Of a stretch of 64,000 nt of DNA, positions 23,915-34,486 are shown piece after piece. Each line of letters opens with the position of its first letter. Position 1 is the first letter of the stretch. The stretch spans positions 310,001 to 374,000 of the forward strand of contig PZJY01000001.1 of NCBI GenBank assembly GCA_031472005.1, read 5' to 3'. The stretch comes from Tetracladium setigerum (lineage: Eukaryota > Ascomycota > Leotiomycetes > Helotiales). Made by a program: the position numbers and the translations under genes. The notes under the pieces were generated by a model. The model was not told the DNA's origin and ran no database searches. It saw nothing but the letters and a program-made list of their open reading frames with translations.

Positions 23915-25239
23915 TCACAGATACCTATAGAAAACACCCTCAACCTCCTCCCCAACCCCAGCCAATACCTTATCAAGCGGCGGAACACTCTGGAAAAACA
24001 TCGCGCTTGCAACACCCCTCTCTCTATCAATCCACCACGTACAATTCGGTAACCCCATGCCTGAGATTGTTCCTTCTCCTCTTCCCATTTTCTTCTTCTC
24101 TCCGTCCTTCTTCTCCTCTACCTCTTCATTATCAAAACCGATGAAACCCCCAGCCCAACTTCGACCCTCTTCCCCGCCGTGAGAGCTCTCTTCATCCCGC
24201 TCTTAACCATGAATTCCGAGCTAAACAACGAATTTGCGTACGCCAAAGTCTCATCCTTTTCAATCTGATTCCTTAAAATCTCACCCACGCTCTCTTTTTC
24301 CAAGATCCCCTCACCTCCCTTCAGCAGCATCCAAGAAGTTGCATAAAAGCTCGAGGAGTGGAGAAAAGTCCTATTCCTCCCAGGCAGTCGTGTGGGTTAG
24401 CAGGGTACGTCTCCTCCCCGTTCTCCTTCTCCAACATCCTCAACTCCCCCGTCTGATCATCCTTCGCAACAATCCCAACCCTCCTCCTCTCAAAATCCGG
24501 GATATGGGACTGAGGTTTGAAACTCATCCCCGACACCCCCTCCACCTTCTCAAAAACATTCTCCCTCAAGAACTCTTCCAGGCTCATCCCAGACACGTGT
24601 TCCACCACTCTCCAGCCCAATCAACACCGGGGCCATAAACCCACCCATCACCAGGTTCGAAAACTAGCGGGTGCGTATACGGCTCGATTGTCCCCGTGAA
24701 ATTTCCATTCAGATGGAGCGGGAGATCATGGTATTGTTTCCACTTCATCAACAACGGGCTCGTAGCCTCATACGCAAGACCACTCGTATGGCTCATTAGC
24801 CTCCTCAACGTAACTTTCCCTTGGCCGGCTTCACGATCGGTTTCTTCCCCGCCCCTTCCACTTCTCGGTTCGAGGTCTCAAAGCCAATGATGACTTGAGG
24901 ATTCGCGAGCTCCGGTACGAATGTCCCAACATCAGTATCTAAATCCAGGATATTCGGGTGAAGCTCGATACACTTCATCACCGCCGCTGCAGTTACAATC
25001 TTAGAGAGTGACGCAACCCAGAAGATGGACTCTTCCGTCACTCTCGCACTGCGAGGATTGGGGGTTTGTGTCCCGCAACAGTAGAATTGAGGAGTTTGGT
25101 TCTGTTTCGAATCATTGAGATTAATCGTCCCAAAAACAACAGCGTGAAACGGCTTGGGTTCATTTTCGTAATAAGACTTGAGGATTTTGTATATCTTATC
25201 CTCTCCTTCCTTCCTCATTGTTGCGGAAGACGAAGCCAT
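23915..25239 (-). pseudogene. Beta-lactamase-family serine hydrolase, broken by four frameshifts
   Basis: Pieces in changing frames keep the full order of a class C beta-lactamase-like/LovD-like hydrolase. They are: start MASSSATMRKEGEDKIYK; SxxK nucleophile motif in WVASLSKIVTAAA; VTLRRLMSHTSGLAY; Tyr-containing VYGPGVDWAG; VVEHVSGMSLEEFL; GGIGLFSTPRAF; and the final MGLPNCTWWIDRERGVASAMFFQ, stopping at 23917..23915. Frame changes occur near 24808, 24612, 24325 and 24140. Each fits one missing base, and no stop codons occur inside the conserved pieces. Fungal members act on esters or amides, and some serve secondary metabolism; the substrate is unknown. Either a very young pseudogene or consensus errors. 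Confidence 0.7.
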
Positions 25240-26557
25240 AGATTGATAACTACGAAGGCTAGATCGGGCTTGGTTCGGGGACGAGATATACACCTCTCTT
25301 TTAAAAAGTTCTTGTCGATGGAGGGGAGGAAAGAGTGTACTTATTCTGTAGAGAGGGTCAGGTATAAATAATATAGATCCTACAGCGTTGGTGGAATTTA
25401 TATAGGTAAGCAAGGAGGGAGAGAATAGAAAGGTATAAACTTGCGTCTACTAGGGTTAATCCAGATTCGTCCGGCGAGTGACTCAACTGGTGTGGGGGAT
25501 AGTATTACGGCCGTAAAAACCGCAGTTTTGGCAGTATGAAATACCACTGCCGCATCAGAATACAGTGTATAAAAATCGAGCATCGCACCATTACAAATAC
25601 AGTAAAAATACGCTGTACAACCGTGTAAAAGTGAGCCCTTACGTCGTTGGTGCTAGCTCATCGCCGCCCATTTTCTTACATTCTAGGTTATGTTTCCGAC
25701 CCATACTCAACTTATTGTCTTATCTCTAATCGCATCTTATTTTCGAGGCTCTCCTGGCAGATCGCTCTCTACAAGAGCTCGACTGGCACGATCGGTGATA
25801 GCAACCCGTCGATTGATAGATAAAAGAAGGAACAGCAGAGGACGAGTGCGGACGACTTCTGCCAGCCAACCAAAATAGTCACGTGACTGGAATTATCAGA
25901 TTAGCTAAGCTGAAATTCGCTAATTTGCTTTGCGTGCTTTTTGCCCCTCTCCCTTCTGTCCGGATAAAGTCAGCAACCCGATTATCTTATGCTTTGCATC
26001 TTGAAACTTGGGGAATATATTCTCCTTGAGTCCAAGTCTCTTGCTAATGCGCCCAAATTCAGATATTAGCCAATCGTTGTGATAAATTAGGGGGAAACGC
26101 TAAAGCGCATTGCCGACGCCGTCGACGGCACGACCCATCAGCTTGCCACAACGAATTATTTTGCCACTATAAACTGAGTAATAATAGAGAATTGATCATA
26201 GAACATAACAATATAAATTTTAGTAATGTATTTAACAAGTAGCCCGAGTATGACCTTTTACTTTTTTCTTTCTCTCGCCACGGGTGGTTTCTCGTTACGC
26301 ATGGACAGACGTTACTCCTTGACGAATTATTCACTGTGGATAGAGATTATCGGCATAGGATGACCCTTTATCGCCTCCACCAACTCCTGAACCCCGGCAA
26401 TGCCCTCCAACGCCTCCATCACCCCTCCCATTCTCTCAACCCCATCTTGTCCCAATTCTTCGTCTCCACCACTCTCTCATTGCTCCCCTCATTCCCTTCC
26501 ACACTCCAGCTCACACTTCTGGTCACCCCACACGCCTTGTCATTCGGATTTTTTTCT
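25240..26557. other. Intergenic, no recognised gene
   Basis: About 1.3 kb. The open frame at 26336-26626 is proline/serine/leucine-rich, consistent with pyrimidine-rich non-coding DNA, and has no motif. No tRNA was recognised. Confidence 0.45.
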
Positions 26558-26797
26558 CTATATATTATCAACACCTCCAAAACATATCATCTTGTCTACG
26601 CGCCATTTCGTCCATGGATAGTCTGATAGAGGAGTGATGATTTTCCATCTGATGACCCGTTCATCCTTGCCATATCTTGTAGGCAACGTGGCTCCGCGGC
26701 ATTTCGAGCACTCTGTGGCTGTCGACGTGCAGTTCTCCCCGCAAAACCAGCATTTATTCGGTGCCAAGATCGGGTCGCAGGGATCCGATTGCATCAC
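26558..26797 (-). CDS. Small Cys-rich hypothetical protein, 79 aa
   Basis: Not a family I recognise. The frame from 26797 has four cysteines as two CxxC pairs (NKCWFCGEN and ECSKCRG), spaced like a small zinc ribbon, then a Trp/Lys-rich tail ending FGGVDNI. It could be a real small protein, an exon of a longer gene or chance. No homologue evidence is available. Confidence 0.3.
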   Translation of the reverse strand: MMQSDPCDPILAPNKCWFCGENCTSTATECSKCRGATLPTRYGKDERVIRWKIITPLSDYPWTKWRVDKMICFGGVDNI

Positions 26798-27203
26798 TGC
26801 TGCTGTATAGTACAGTATAGCATCAACAGGCTCGAGTAGTATGCTCGAGAAAAGAGATATCGCAGATGTTCTAACGATGAAAGATAGAAGCAGGTGTCAA
26901 TATATACTGGAGGAAAAAGTGCAATAGACCACAACGAGAAATCTATCTTTCTTGAGAATTCCTGGTTATCCATTCTCTTTCAAACCGTATGAGCTTCTGC
27001 ATCGATTTGCACTTGAAACTTGACTGTTTTGTATGGTAATAATGATGGTGGAGAGAAGTGCCAAGGCGTGGCCATGTTAGCCGAAAAATCGCTTCTGTCT
27101 TTGTTTACAGCCCGTGCTGACCGTGCTGGCTCTGACAGAACCTTAGTTTAATATCCGCCCCTGCGTCCTGAGATGTAGCCTGCCATGAGACGAAACCAAG
27201 GTT
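26798..27203. other. Intergenic, no gene seen
   Basis: About 400 bp between the small Cys-rich frame and the transposase tail, with nothing recognised. Confidence 0.4.
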
Positions 27204-27413
27204 TCAATGAGATCCCACCCAATGCAGTGGGCAGCAGTCTGAGGCACAGACTCTTTGTTCGTTTAGATGTGGCGACAATCCAGGCCTGCCTCTATTGACC
27301 TCCTTCGTAGCACGCGCTGCCCGGGCCACTTCGATATCCTCGAAGCTCACCACCTTCGCCTTACCTAGTGCTATTGACCGAGTTGACCGGCGAACTTGAG
27401 CCTCGTTATTCAT
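27204..27413 (-). mobile_element. C-terminal remnant of a pogo/Tigger-type (DDE_1) transposase
   Basis: The frame contains RRSTRSIALGKAKVVSFEDI followed by an EVARAARATKE stretch. This is like the basic tail after the DDE domain of fungal pogo/Fot1-class transposases (RRSTRS..LGKAKVMSFEDLEEAR). The catalytic domain is not present on either side. Flanking terminal repeats were not found. Confidence 0.55.
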
Positions 27414-27816
27414 ACTTATTACTATCGGGTTTAATCATAGAGAAGGGCACGTTCGGCAAAGGATGCTTGGGTGGCATTAGCCAGCTTCTGTATATAACTT
27501 TCTCGGCGCTGTACACCCGTCCCACAAAGCGTGAAAGTATCTTGTTTGATCAAATTATACAGCGACGCAAGACCCTCTGCTGACGTTAGCGTCACAGGTG
27601 TTTGTGGAACCTCGTCTCAATAACAAGAATCTACAATTATCATATCTCCCCTTGGAACAGTTGGTGCTGTGAGCATCGTTACTGGCGATAAATTGCGAGA
27701 CGCGGGGCAATATCACTTACTGATCTCTTGAAAGTCTTTGGCCTTCTAGACACTCGAAAGGTGACACTATTTCGATTAAGAAAGATGTAAATTGACCTCC
27801 ATAACTTATCATATAC
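27414..27816. other. Short intergenic stretch
   Basis: About 400 bp between the transposase tail and the effector pseudogene, with no gene seen. Confidence 0.4.
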
Positions 27817-28707
27817 TTATTTTCCTCCAAAGGTTATTCCGCTAACTCCCCCGTTGATGTTTCCAGCTTGGAGGGTAGAGTTCTGAGCACCAAAGCTTAC
27901 TGTAATTGAACCAGTCTGGTTCCCGGCGGCTTTCGCATAGCTTCTGCCTGAGACCTGGACAGCAGCTCATTCAGCAGCTTCTGCGACGCTTTCAGCCCTT
28001 TGAGCTCCTCCTCAAATTGACCCAATACCTCAGCTTTGCCTTGACTGGATGCAGTGACGTCGTCGTCATCATCACTGCTGAGGTTCAGCTCTTCCAGCTT
28101 GTTCTCCAACACTACCAGCTGTCGATCTGTCGTAGTGATGGCGCTATTAACCTCATCCTGCTTTGTAGATATCATTTTTTCCAACTCCTCCGTGACATGA
28201 CTATGACGGACTGAACTATATCTATAGGAAGATTAATCCCTTAAGAAAAAAGGGGCAGAACTAAAACTAAGTTCCTTATAAGGTTGCAACACCAAAAATG
28301 AGATTAATGGCAAGCTTACAGCTTTGAAGCTGGTCCGACATAGCCTTGGTCTAGTCTTTCTTGAAGAATCCCACATTTGCTCGGTCCAGCCTTGTCAGTA
28401 TTCCATCTTCGGAGTGTCTTGTCTACTTTTGTAGATTTGCCCTGAAAAGGTTGCAAGCTTGCGTATAGCTGCTAATTGTCGCCTTTGACTGATCCGCTAC
28501 GTTTTGACCAAGTGACTTCGAATCTCCGTCTTCTACTCCTCGGAGCAATTCCAGTGTTGTATAAACTGACTGGACGTCATCAGTTAGTTGCTTGATAGAT
28601 TTAGGTGCATCGTTGAGCTGCTGCAGATCTGCTAGAAGGAGTCGTGTGCCGCGCAAGGCTGGCACAACGATACTGACGATGCTGGCAGCAGAACTGAGAG
28701 GGTCCGC
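27817..28707 (-). pseudogene. HeLo-like/SesA-type cell-death effector with C-terminal sigma amyloid motif, decayed
   Basis: The reading starts at DPLSSAASIVSIVVPALRGT (codon 28704), a typical start of fungal HeLo-like/SesA N-terminal domains, but the preceding codon is GCG, not ATG. The helical domain continues through DAPKSIKQLTDDVQSVY and ISSYTQACNLFRANLQK. TAG at 28425-28423 then falls where Trp is expected, and TAG at 28353-28351 soon after. The expected intron (28279..28222) has AT instead of a GT donor. The second part runs from YSSVRHSHVTEELEKMIS to a coiled, acidic linker (SSDDDDD). Around 27937 one base seems missing, so the last 30 codons, coding SFGAQNSTLQAGNINGGVSG and ending FGGK at 27817, are out of frame. 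It is divergent from the sigma receptor. Confidence 0.75.
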
Positions 28708-28904
28708 TATTTGTGTTTGTTGATAACATGATGAACAGAAGCAGGCAGAAACGAAGATCTAACCATGGGTTCAAGCCTTGGAAGCGCCCTCCAACTGATT
28801 GGGAGGCGGCTGCGCGTCGTCGCGGCTGAAGGATGGCCAACGACATTACAACGACATTAACACCAACAGCTGCTGCGAACACTCCTTCACAAACCTATAC
28901 TATA
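28708..28904. promoter_or_regulatory. Divergent promoter of effector pseudogene and sigma receptor
   Basis: About 200 bp separate the two reading starts. The head-to-head layout fits co-regulation of an NLR and its effector. A single in-frame upstream ATG (28833) for the receptor lies inside. Confidence 0.5.
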
Positions 28905-31824
28905 ATGGCATCCGCGATAACTTTTGAGGGGGCCAACTCTGGCCTTCAAGGTGGAATATTCCACGGTCCTGTCAATGCCCAGTTCCATCACTATGCCCCT
29001 GCTGGTAAGCCTCAAAGGTCCAAGCTGCCCCGCGCGCTAATGACGTCCCTACCCGCAGAACGACCAGAGACCCCACCAAACCCGTCGATCGTCATACCCT
29101 TCAGTCGAGACACAGACTTCGTCGAGCGAGGGTCGATACTTGATCAAATTCACCAGAAATGCGCTAATCTGGTATCTCGGACCGCGCTCGTTGGCTTGGG
29201 CGGCGTTGGGTAAGCGAGCGCAACTGCTTTTGCTTTTGTTAGTATAGATCAACTGACCGTTTTAAAGCAAGTCGCAACTCGCCATTGAATACGCCTATCA
29301 AACTCGAGACCGCTCACCAAAGACATGGGCTTTCTGGGTCCACGCAAGCAATGCTGCCCGGTTTGAGCAGAGCTTTCGAGATATTGCAAACTGCGTGAAG
29401 ATCTCTGGACGAAAGAATCCACAAGCCGATATCTTCCAGCTTGTGCACGACTGGTTACGCGATGAGAAGAGCGAGAAATGGGTTCTTATACTTGATAATG
29501 TGGATGACGCCAGCTTCCTCAACGCTCGAAAGAGCGGACAAGATAGGGACACAGGTGTCATAGAGGGCAGGAACTCACGGCCGCTCGTGTCATACCTGCC
29601 GCAATGTTCGCACGGATCGATTCTCATAACATCACGGAGCGGAGAGGCGGCCTTACAACTGGTTAGACACAACGATATCATCAAAGTCGATTCAATGGAG
29701 AAGAGAGAAGCACTAGAACTCTTTAGGCGAAAGGTAGGGCCAGAGGTTGACGATGACGGCACTGATGACCTCGTCAGAGAACTGGAGTCAATACCGCTTG
29801 CCATTACTCAAGCTGCTGCATACATTCGCGAGAAGGGGTCGCGTTATTCCGTGAGGCAGTACCTCCAAGATTATCAAAAGAATGATCGCAAGAAAGAAAG
29901 ACTTCTTAGTAAAAAAGGCGGTATGGACCGTCGAGATTGGGAGGCGGAGAACTGTATAATCATCACATGGGAGATCTCGTTCGAGTATATCCAGACCACT
30001 AGACGATCAGCAGCTGAACTACTGTCACTTATGAGCTTTTTTGACCGGCAAGGAATCCCTGATACCCTACTTCAAAATCGAGGCCAGCAGAAGGAGACCG
30101 CTGTTGGTAGCTCGGTTGATACCGATACTGGCCATAGCGATGACGACGAGGATGGCACATCAAAGTCTAGTGTGAGCGACGGGTTTGAAGATGATGTCTC
30201 AGTCTTGCGAAATTATTCGTTCATCTCTGTCAACACTAATGGCACATCATTCGAAATGCACAGACTCGTACAGCTAGCAACGAGGAAATGGCTTGAGGCA
30301 CATGGGGAAAAAGAGAGGTGGAAGCGGCAATTTATCAAGAATCTTGACGCAGAGCTTCCAACGGGAGAGTTCGAGAATTGGGGAAGATGCCAGGCACTTT
30401 TCCCACACGCGCAATCGGCAGCAGCACAGAAGCCAAGGGAACAAGATTCTTTGATAGGATGGGCTTCAGTGCTTTATAAGGCAGCATGGTACGCGTTCAA
30501 AATGGGGAAAGGTGTGGAGGCAGAAAATCTAGCATCAACTGCAATGCAAGTTCGAAAGAATGTTCTCGGTGATGAGCACGAGGATACGCTGGATGGGATG
30601 GAAATGTTAGGCTCGGCGTGTAGCCTTAATGGCCGGTGGGGTGCTGCTGAAAAGCTGGAGATGCAAGTCATGGAGACTCGTAAGACGAAGCTCGGAGTGG
30701 ACCACCTAGACACGCTAGCGAGCATGAATAACCTGGCATTAACGTACTGGAACCAAGGCCAGTGGGACAATGCTGAAAAGCTACAGGTGCAAGTTATGGA
30801 GACTCGCAAGACGAAGCTCGGAGTGGACCACCTAGACACGCTAGCGAGCATGAATAACCTGGCATCGACGTACAGGGACCAAGGCCGGTGGGACGATGCT
30901 GAAAAGCTCGAGGTGCAAGTTATAGAGACTCGCAAGACGAAGCTCGGAGTAGACCACCCAGACACGCTAACGGGTATGAGTAACCTGGCATTAACGTACT
31001 CGACCCAAGGCCGGTGGGACAATGCTGAAAAGCTAGAGTTGCAAGTTATAGAGACAAGCAAAACGAAGCTTGGAGTGGACCACCCAGACACGCTGACGAG
31101 CATGAATAACCTGGCATCGACGTACAGGAACCAAGGCCGGTGGGACAATGCTGAAAAGCTAGAGATGCAAGTTATAGAGGCGCGTAAGATAAAGCTTGGA
31201 GTAGATCACCCAGAAACGCTGACGAGCATGAATAACCTGGCATTAACGTACTGGAACCAAGGCCAGTGGGACAATGCTGAAAAGCTACAGGTGCACGTTA
31301 TAGAGACTCGCAAGACGAAGCTTGGAGTGGACCACCCAGACACGCTGACGAGCATGGCTAACCTGGCATTAACGTACTGGAAACAAGGCCGGTGGGACAA
31401 TGCTGAAAAGTTAAATATGCAAGTTATAGAGACGCGCAAGATAAAGCTCGGAGTGGACCACCCAGACACATTGACGAGTATAGCTAACCTGGCATCGACG
31501 TACAGGGACCAAGGCCGGTGGGACGATGCTGAAAGGCTCGAGGTGCAAGTTATAGAGACGAGTAAGACGAAGCTAGGAGTGGACCACCCAGACACGCTGA
31601 CGAGCATGAACAACTTGGCGTTCACGTGGAAGGGAAACGGCAAAGAAATCGAAGCTATAAGACTTATGGAAGATTGTGTACGAGTTGGTAAACGTGTCTT
31701 GGGAATTAATCATCCAGATTATATTGATTCTTGCACTGCTTTAGAAGCATGGAAGGCTGAGCAAGAGGATGTTGTATTGTCATTTCAGGATTCTGCAGAT
31801 GGGCCAAAGTGTACTGTAATGTAA
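28905..31824 (+). CDS. Sigma-motif NB-ARC-TPR receptor (fungal NLR-like)
   Basis: Exons 28905..29004, 29059..29209 and 29268..31824 give 935 aa. The N-terminus MASAITFEGANSGLQGGIFH continues to GPVNAQFHHYA. This resembles the sigma amyloid motif of fungal STAND receptors and the motif in the divergent effector gene. After a spacer (RPETPPNPSIVIPF) comes NB-ARC: P-loop LVGLGGVGKSQL across intron 2, WVLILDNVDDASF, SILITSRSGEAAL and SIPLAITQAA. The TPR part has eight near-identical 42-aa units (consensus TRKTKLGVDHPDTLTSMNNL) plus flanking diverged ones. Intron 1 is 54 nt without stops, so unspliced models also stay open; splicing gives APAERPETPP. Ligand binding by the TPRs would trigger NTPase oligomerisation and amyloid templating of the partner. 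Confidence 0.9.
30640..31620 (+). repeat. 126-nt tandem repeat array coding TPR units (receptor 2)
   Basis: Eight head-to-tail 126-nt units differ at few sites. Two unit types (ALTYWNQGQW and ASTYRDQGRW) alternate in a mosaic, and whole blocks recur identically (for example around 30720-30790 and 31225-31295). Confidence 0.9.
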
Positions 31825-32258
31825 ATATTCGTAATAGGCTGACGATTTATAATTTATTAGTACTCAGCGTGAGTGTTTGGCCTTTAAGTGAGGCACATTT
31901 GCCAACATCCACTAAGTTAGTTCCTGGCAAGATACTATATGATTGTTCGGAGTCGAGCATGTGGGGCTCCCCACCAAGATCGTCGCTCGCTTCAGTCTGA
32001 GGTACTGACCCGCGTGGCGATCTTGCATGAATCTGTACGCCACAACCGCCATAAGGCTATTAATAATCTTTAGTATAGTAGGAAGGCTAAAAAACTTTAT
32101 AAAGACCCTTCAATGAGTTTTTGAAATAGTGTAAGCTTAGTGGTATAGCTGTGGTAGAGGAAGTCTGTTACGATATAAAAAGAGACCCTTTGCAAATTAA
32201 CTAGAAGGAGATGACAGGAATGTAATTTTTTAGTCAGAGGCTCTAGGACGAATCATCA
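31825..32258. other. Convergent 3' region
   Basis: About 430 bp between receptor 2 and the HET gene, AT-rich toward 32100, no gene seen. Confidence 0.45.
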
Positions 32259-34486
32259 TCACCCCAAAGTAAGATCAATCCACTCCAACGGCTGCTTCTC
32301 CCACTCATCCTTCCTCACGGTCCCAACCGCAGTTCTGTACGCCACACCATCTGTCCACTCAATTGAGAGAACGTTGTAATAATCAAACACCCTCGTTGGA
32401 TCCTTCTCATAATCAGACCTAGTAGGATCAAAGCAATTATTCGGTGGGTGAGCACCCCAAGCGCAACGGCCTTGAGATAGCGCCACTACTTCAACAGTAA
32501 CAGACAAGGTGACCAAGTCCGGGGCGGTACTTGCAGCGGCAGTTGCCTTGTTCGTTTCATCCTCAGCGAAAATGTAAGAGAGATGACCGACATGGGTATT
32601 CGATGAGTCAAAGAGTTCGGGGCGCATGTGGTGTGTCACTAAACTTCGAACCTGCAGAAAGCATCGTTGTGTACGACACCATATCGTAGGCGATTCGGGA
32701 TGGACTACGACGACCTCGTCATGAGAAAGCGGAAAAGGGTAAAAAAACTCTTTGCCTGGCGCATGAATTGAGGTGAAGAACCGTGAACTTGTCCCCTCGT
32801 GGCCCTGATGTCGTGTCCAACCCGCTGGCGGCTTGAGGGTGTCGGAATCGCCAATTTCTCGATATTTATTCCAGTTGCTTGTGATTTTGTGCTTCTCGCC
32901 GGCTGGAGAGAGGGAGTACCACTGAACGGCATTGGTGATACGAGAGGCTCCGGTATGTTGCTTGCTGTGTATATTGGGAAGAAAAGAGACTTGCGGACCA
33001 ATGTCAGCAGTAGGCAAGTATGTGTGTGTCTTGCCATGCCACCCCATCCATGACCAACTCGGAATCTGTTTCCTTGGATTGACTGGTACTCTTCGACGTA
33101 TCGACCGATCTACACTAGTATTCAAGAATTGATTCATGAAGGACCAGAAACTGAAATCCCAGAGCAATGCCGAGTCAAAAAATGCAACTGGTAAACCATA
33201 ATTGAAACCACCGGGGAAGGACCTCGTGAGCGTCCGATTAATACCGGCGAAACTGGTGTGGATATCTTCTGGAAAGCTAAAACTTCTTGCTGAATGTGTG
33301 GAAGCAAGTTGCTGGTAGAATTGATAGTCCGGGTAAATCGAGTTGAAAAATGTTTTGCGGTCCTGATAATCATGATACTCATCGGTCAAAGTGATTCGAT
33401 CACTAACCTCGGGAGGAGACCAGGGAACTGAACAATCGAACTCGCAAAAAGAGGAACAACAACATATCCACTCAACTGTCTCCTTACTGAAAGTAATCTT
33501 TCGGGTTGAGAAAAGATCTTCCTGAAAAGTCCAGCCTCTGCTTCCCATGGTGTGTGCTGCAATGGCGGTCCCGATTTTGATGGATTTTGAACAATGAAAG
33601 AAGAGTCAGGAAGTCCGAAAGTCTTTAAAGTTTTCCTAGGTTGGCCACCCTGAAGGCCTTTGATTCCATGCCCGGCATCATGTCCTTGAGCAGCTACAAT
33701 TGTAACCTTTGCATTTGAATAAATCGCAGCCATATTGTTGATCTCTTCTGCGAGAAACTCATCGTCATCCTGAATAATGCAAAGCGCATCAACCCAAAGA
33801 TACCGCTCTTCCAGTTGACTGGTTAATAGCATTGCATGAGCAATCGTTGCTGGAATTTCCGGTGTATTTAAAGCCCCAGCCTGGACGAGCTGGTCAATTG
33901 TAAGAGTGGTGGCTTTTATTGTTGAGACGTGGCCCCAGACATAACTGAGCGCCAAATAGGAATTCCCCGAGGTATTCCACTTCAAACAGTTGTGGAATGT
34001 GTCGATAAGCAATCTGGGCTGAATGTGCGACATATCTGGAATGAGAGATATGTGTTGACATGTACAGGCATGTTTCCACCGGCGAAGAAGATCAGCGTCG
34101 ATCCACTCGGTGAGAAGCCGTCTTGGTCCGGATGTGCAGATATCACCAGATGCAAGATTGAAAGGGACTCCTGCGAACCACATGGAACTGCCGTCTCCTA
34201 GAATTGAAGCGCCCTCTGCTGCACGAGGGTAAAGAGCAAGTGAGTGCTCTATGATTGGGGTGTGCCATGGACAATATCGGACCAAGTCTTCAGGTCTCCG
34301 ATGGAAAGAGTAAAATAGGCCACTCCGTTTAGCAGCCAGGGCGGATATCAAAGCCGAGCACACATCACATTCAGTTTCAGACTATTTTGACGTTAGAATT
34401 ATTTCAATAGGATCTGCTGCAAATGATGGTGCCTTTACGTCTAGGCTTTCCAACCTTTTCTCATCCTCAGTATCCAAAGAAGCCAT
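32259..34486 (-). CDS. HET-domain protein with one apparent frameshift
   Basis: Exon 1 is 34486..34439 (MASLDTEDEKRLESLD). A 57-nt intron with a TTCTAAC branch (34438..34382) follows, then the long second exon to 32259; about 720 aa. The intron removes an in-frame TAG and joins a CxxC start (ETECDVCSALISALA). HET motifs appear in order: YLALSYVWGH, YLWVDALCIIQDDD, AAIYSNAKVTIVAA and SRGWTFQEDLFSTRKI. Near 33548-33556 the frame changes by one base exactly inside the third HET motif (TPW|SRGWTFQE). No intron fits there, so one base is missing in GGGAA. The C-terminal half is variable, as usual for HET proteins. Role: incompatibility-type cell death. It is convergent with receptor 2. Confidence 0.82.

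Noticed and set aside
28833..28904. Upstream in-frame ATG as start of receptor 2
   Set aside because: It would put 24 Thr/Ala-rich residues before the sigma motif; the motif is normally at the very N-terminus and the ATG at 28905 fits this.
30640..31620. CRISPR-like spacing of repeats
   Set aside because: The repeats are contiguous 126-nt coding units without spacers, in a eukaryotic gene.
30474..31643. Long repetitive minus-strand open frames (Ser/Val-rich)
   Set aside because: They are antisense translations of the TPR array of receptor 2.
34382..34384. In-frame TAG near the start of the HET gene
   Set aside because: It is the last three bases of a good 57-nt intron (GTAAAG donor, TTCTAAC branch, AAATAG acceptor), so it is not a nonsense codon.
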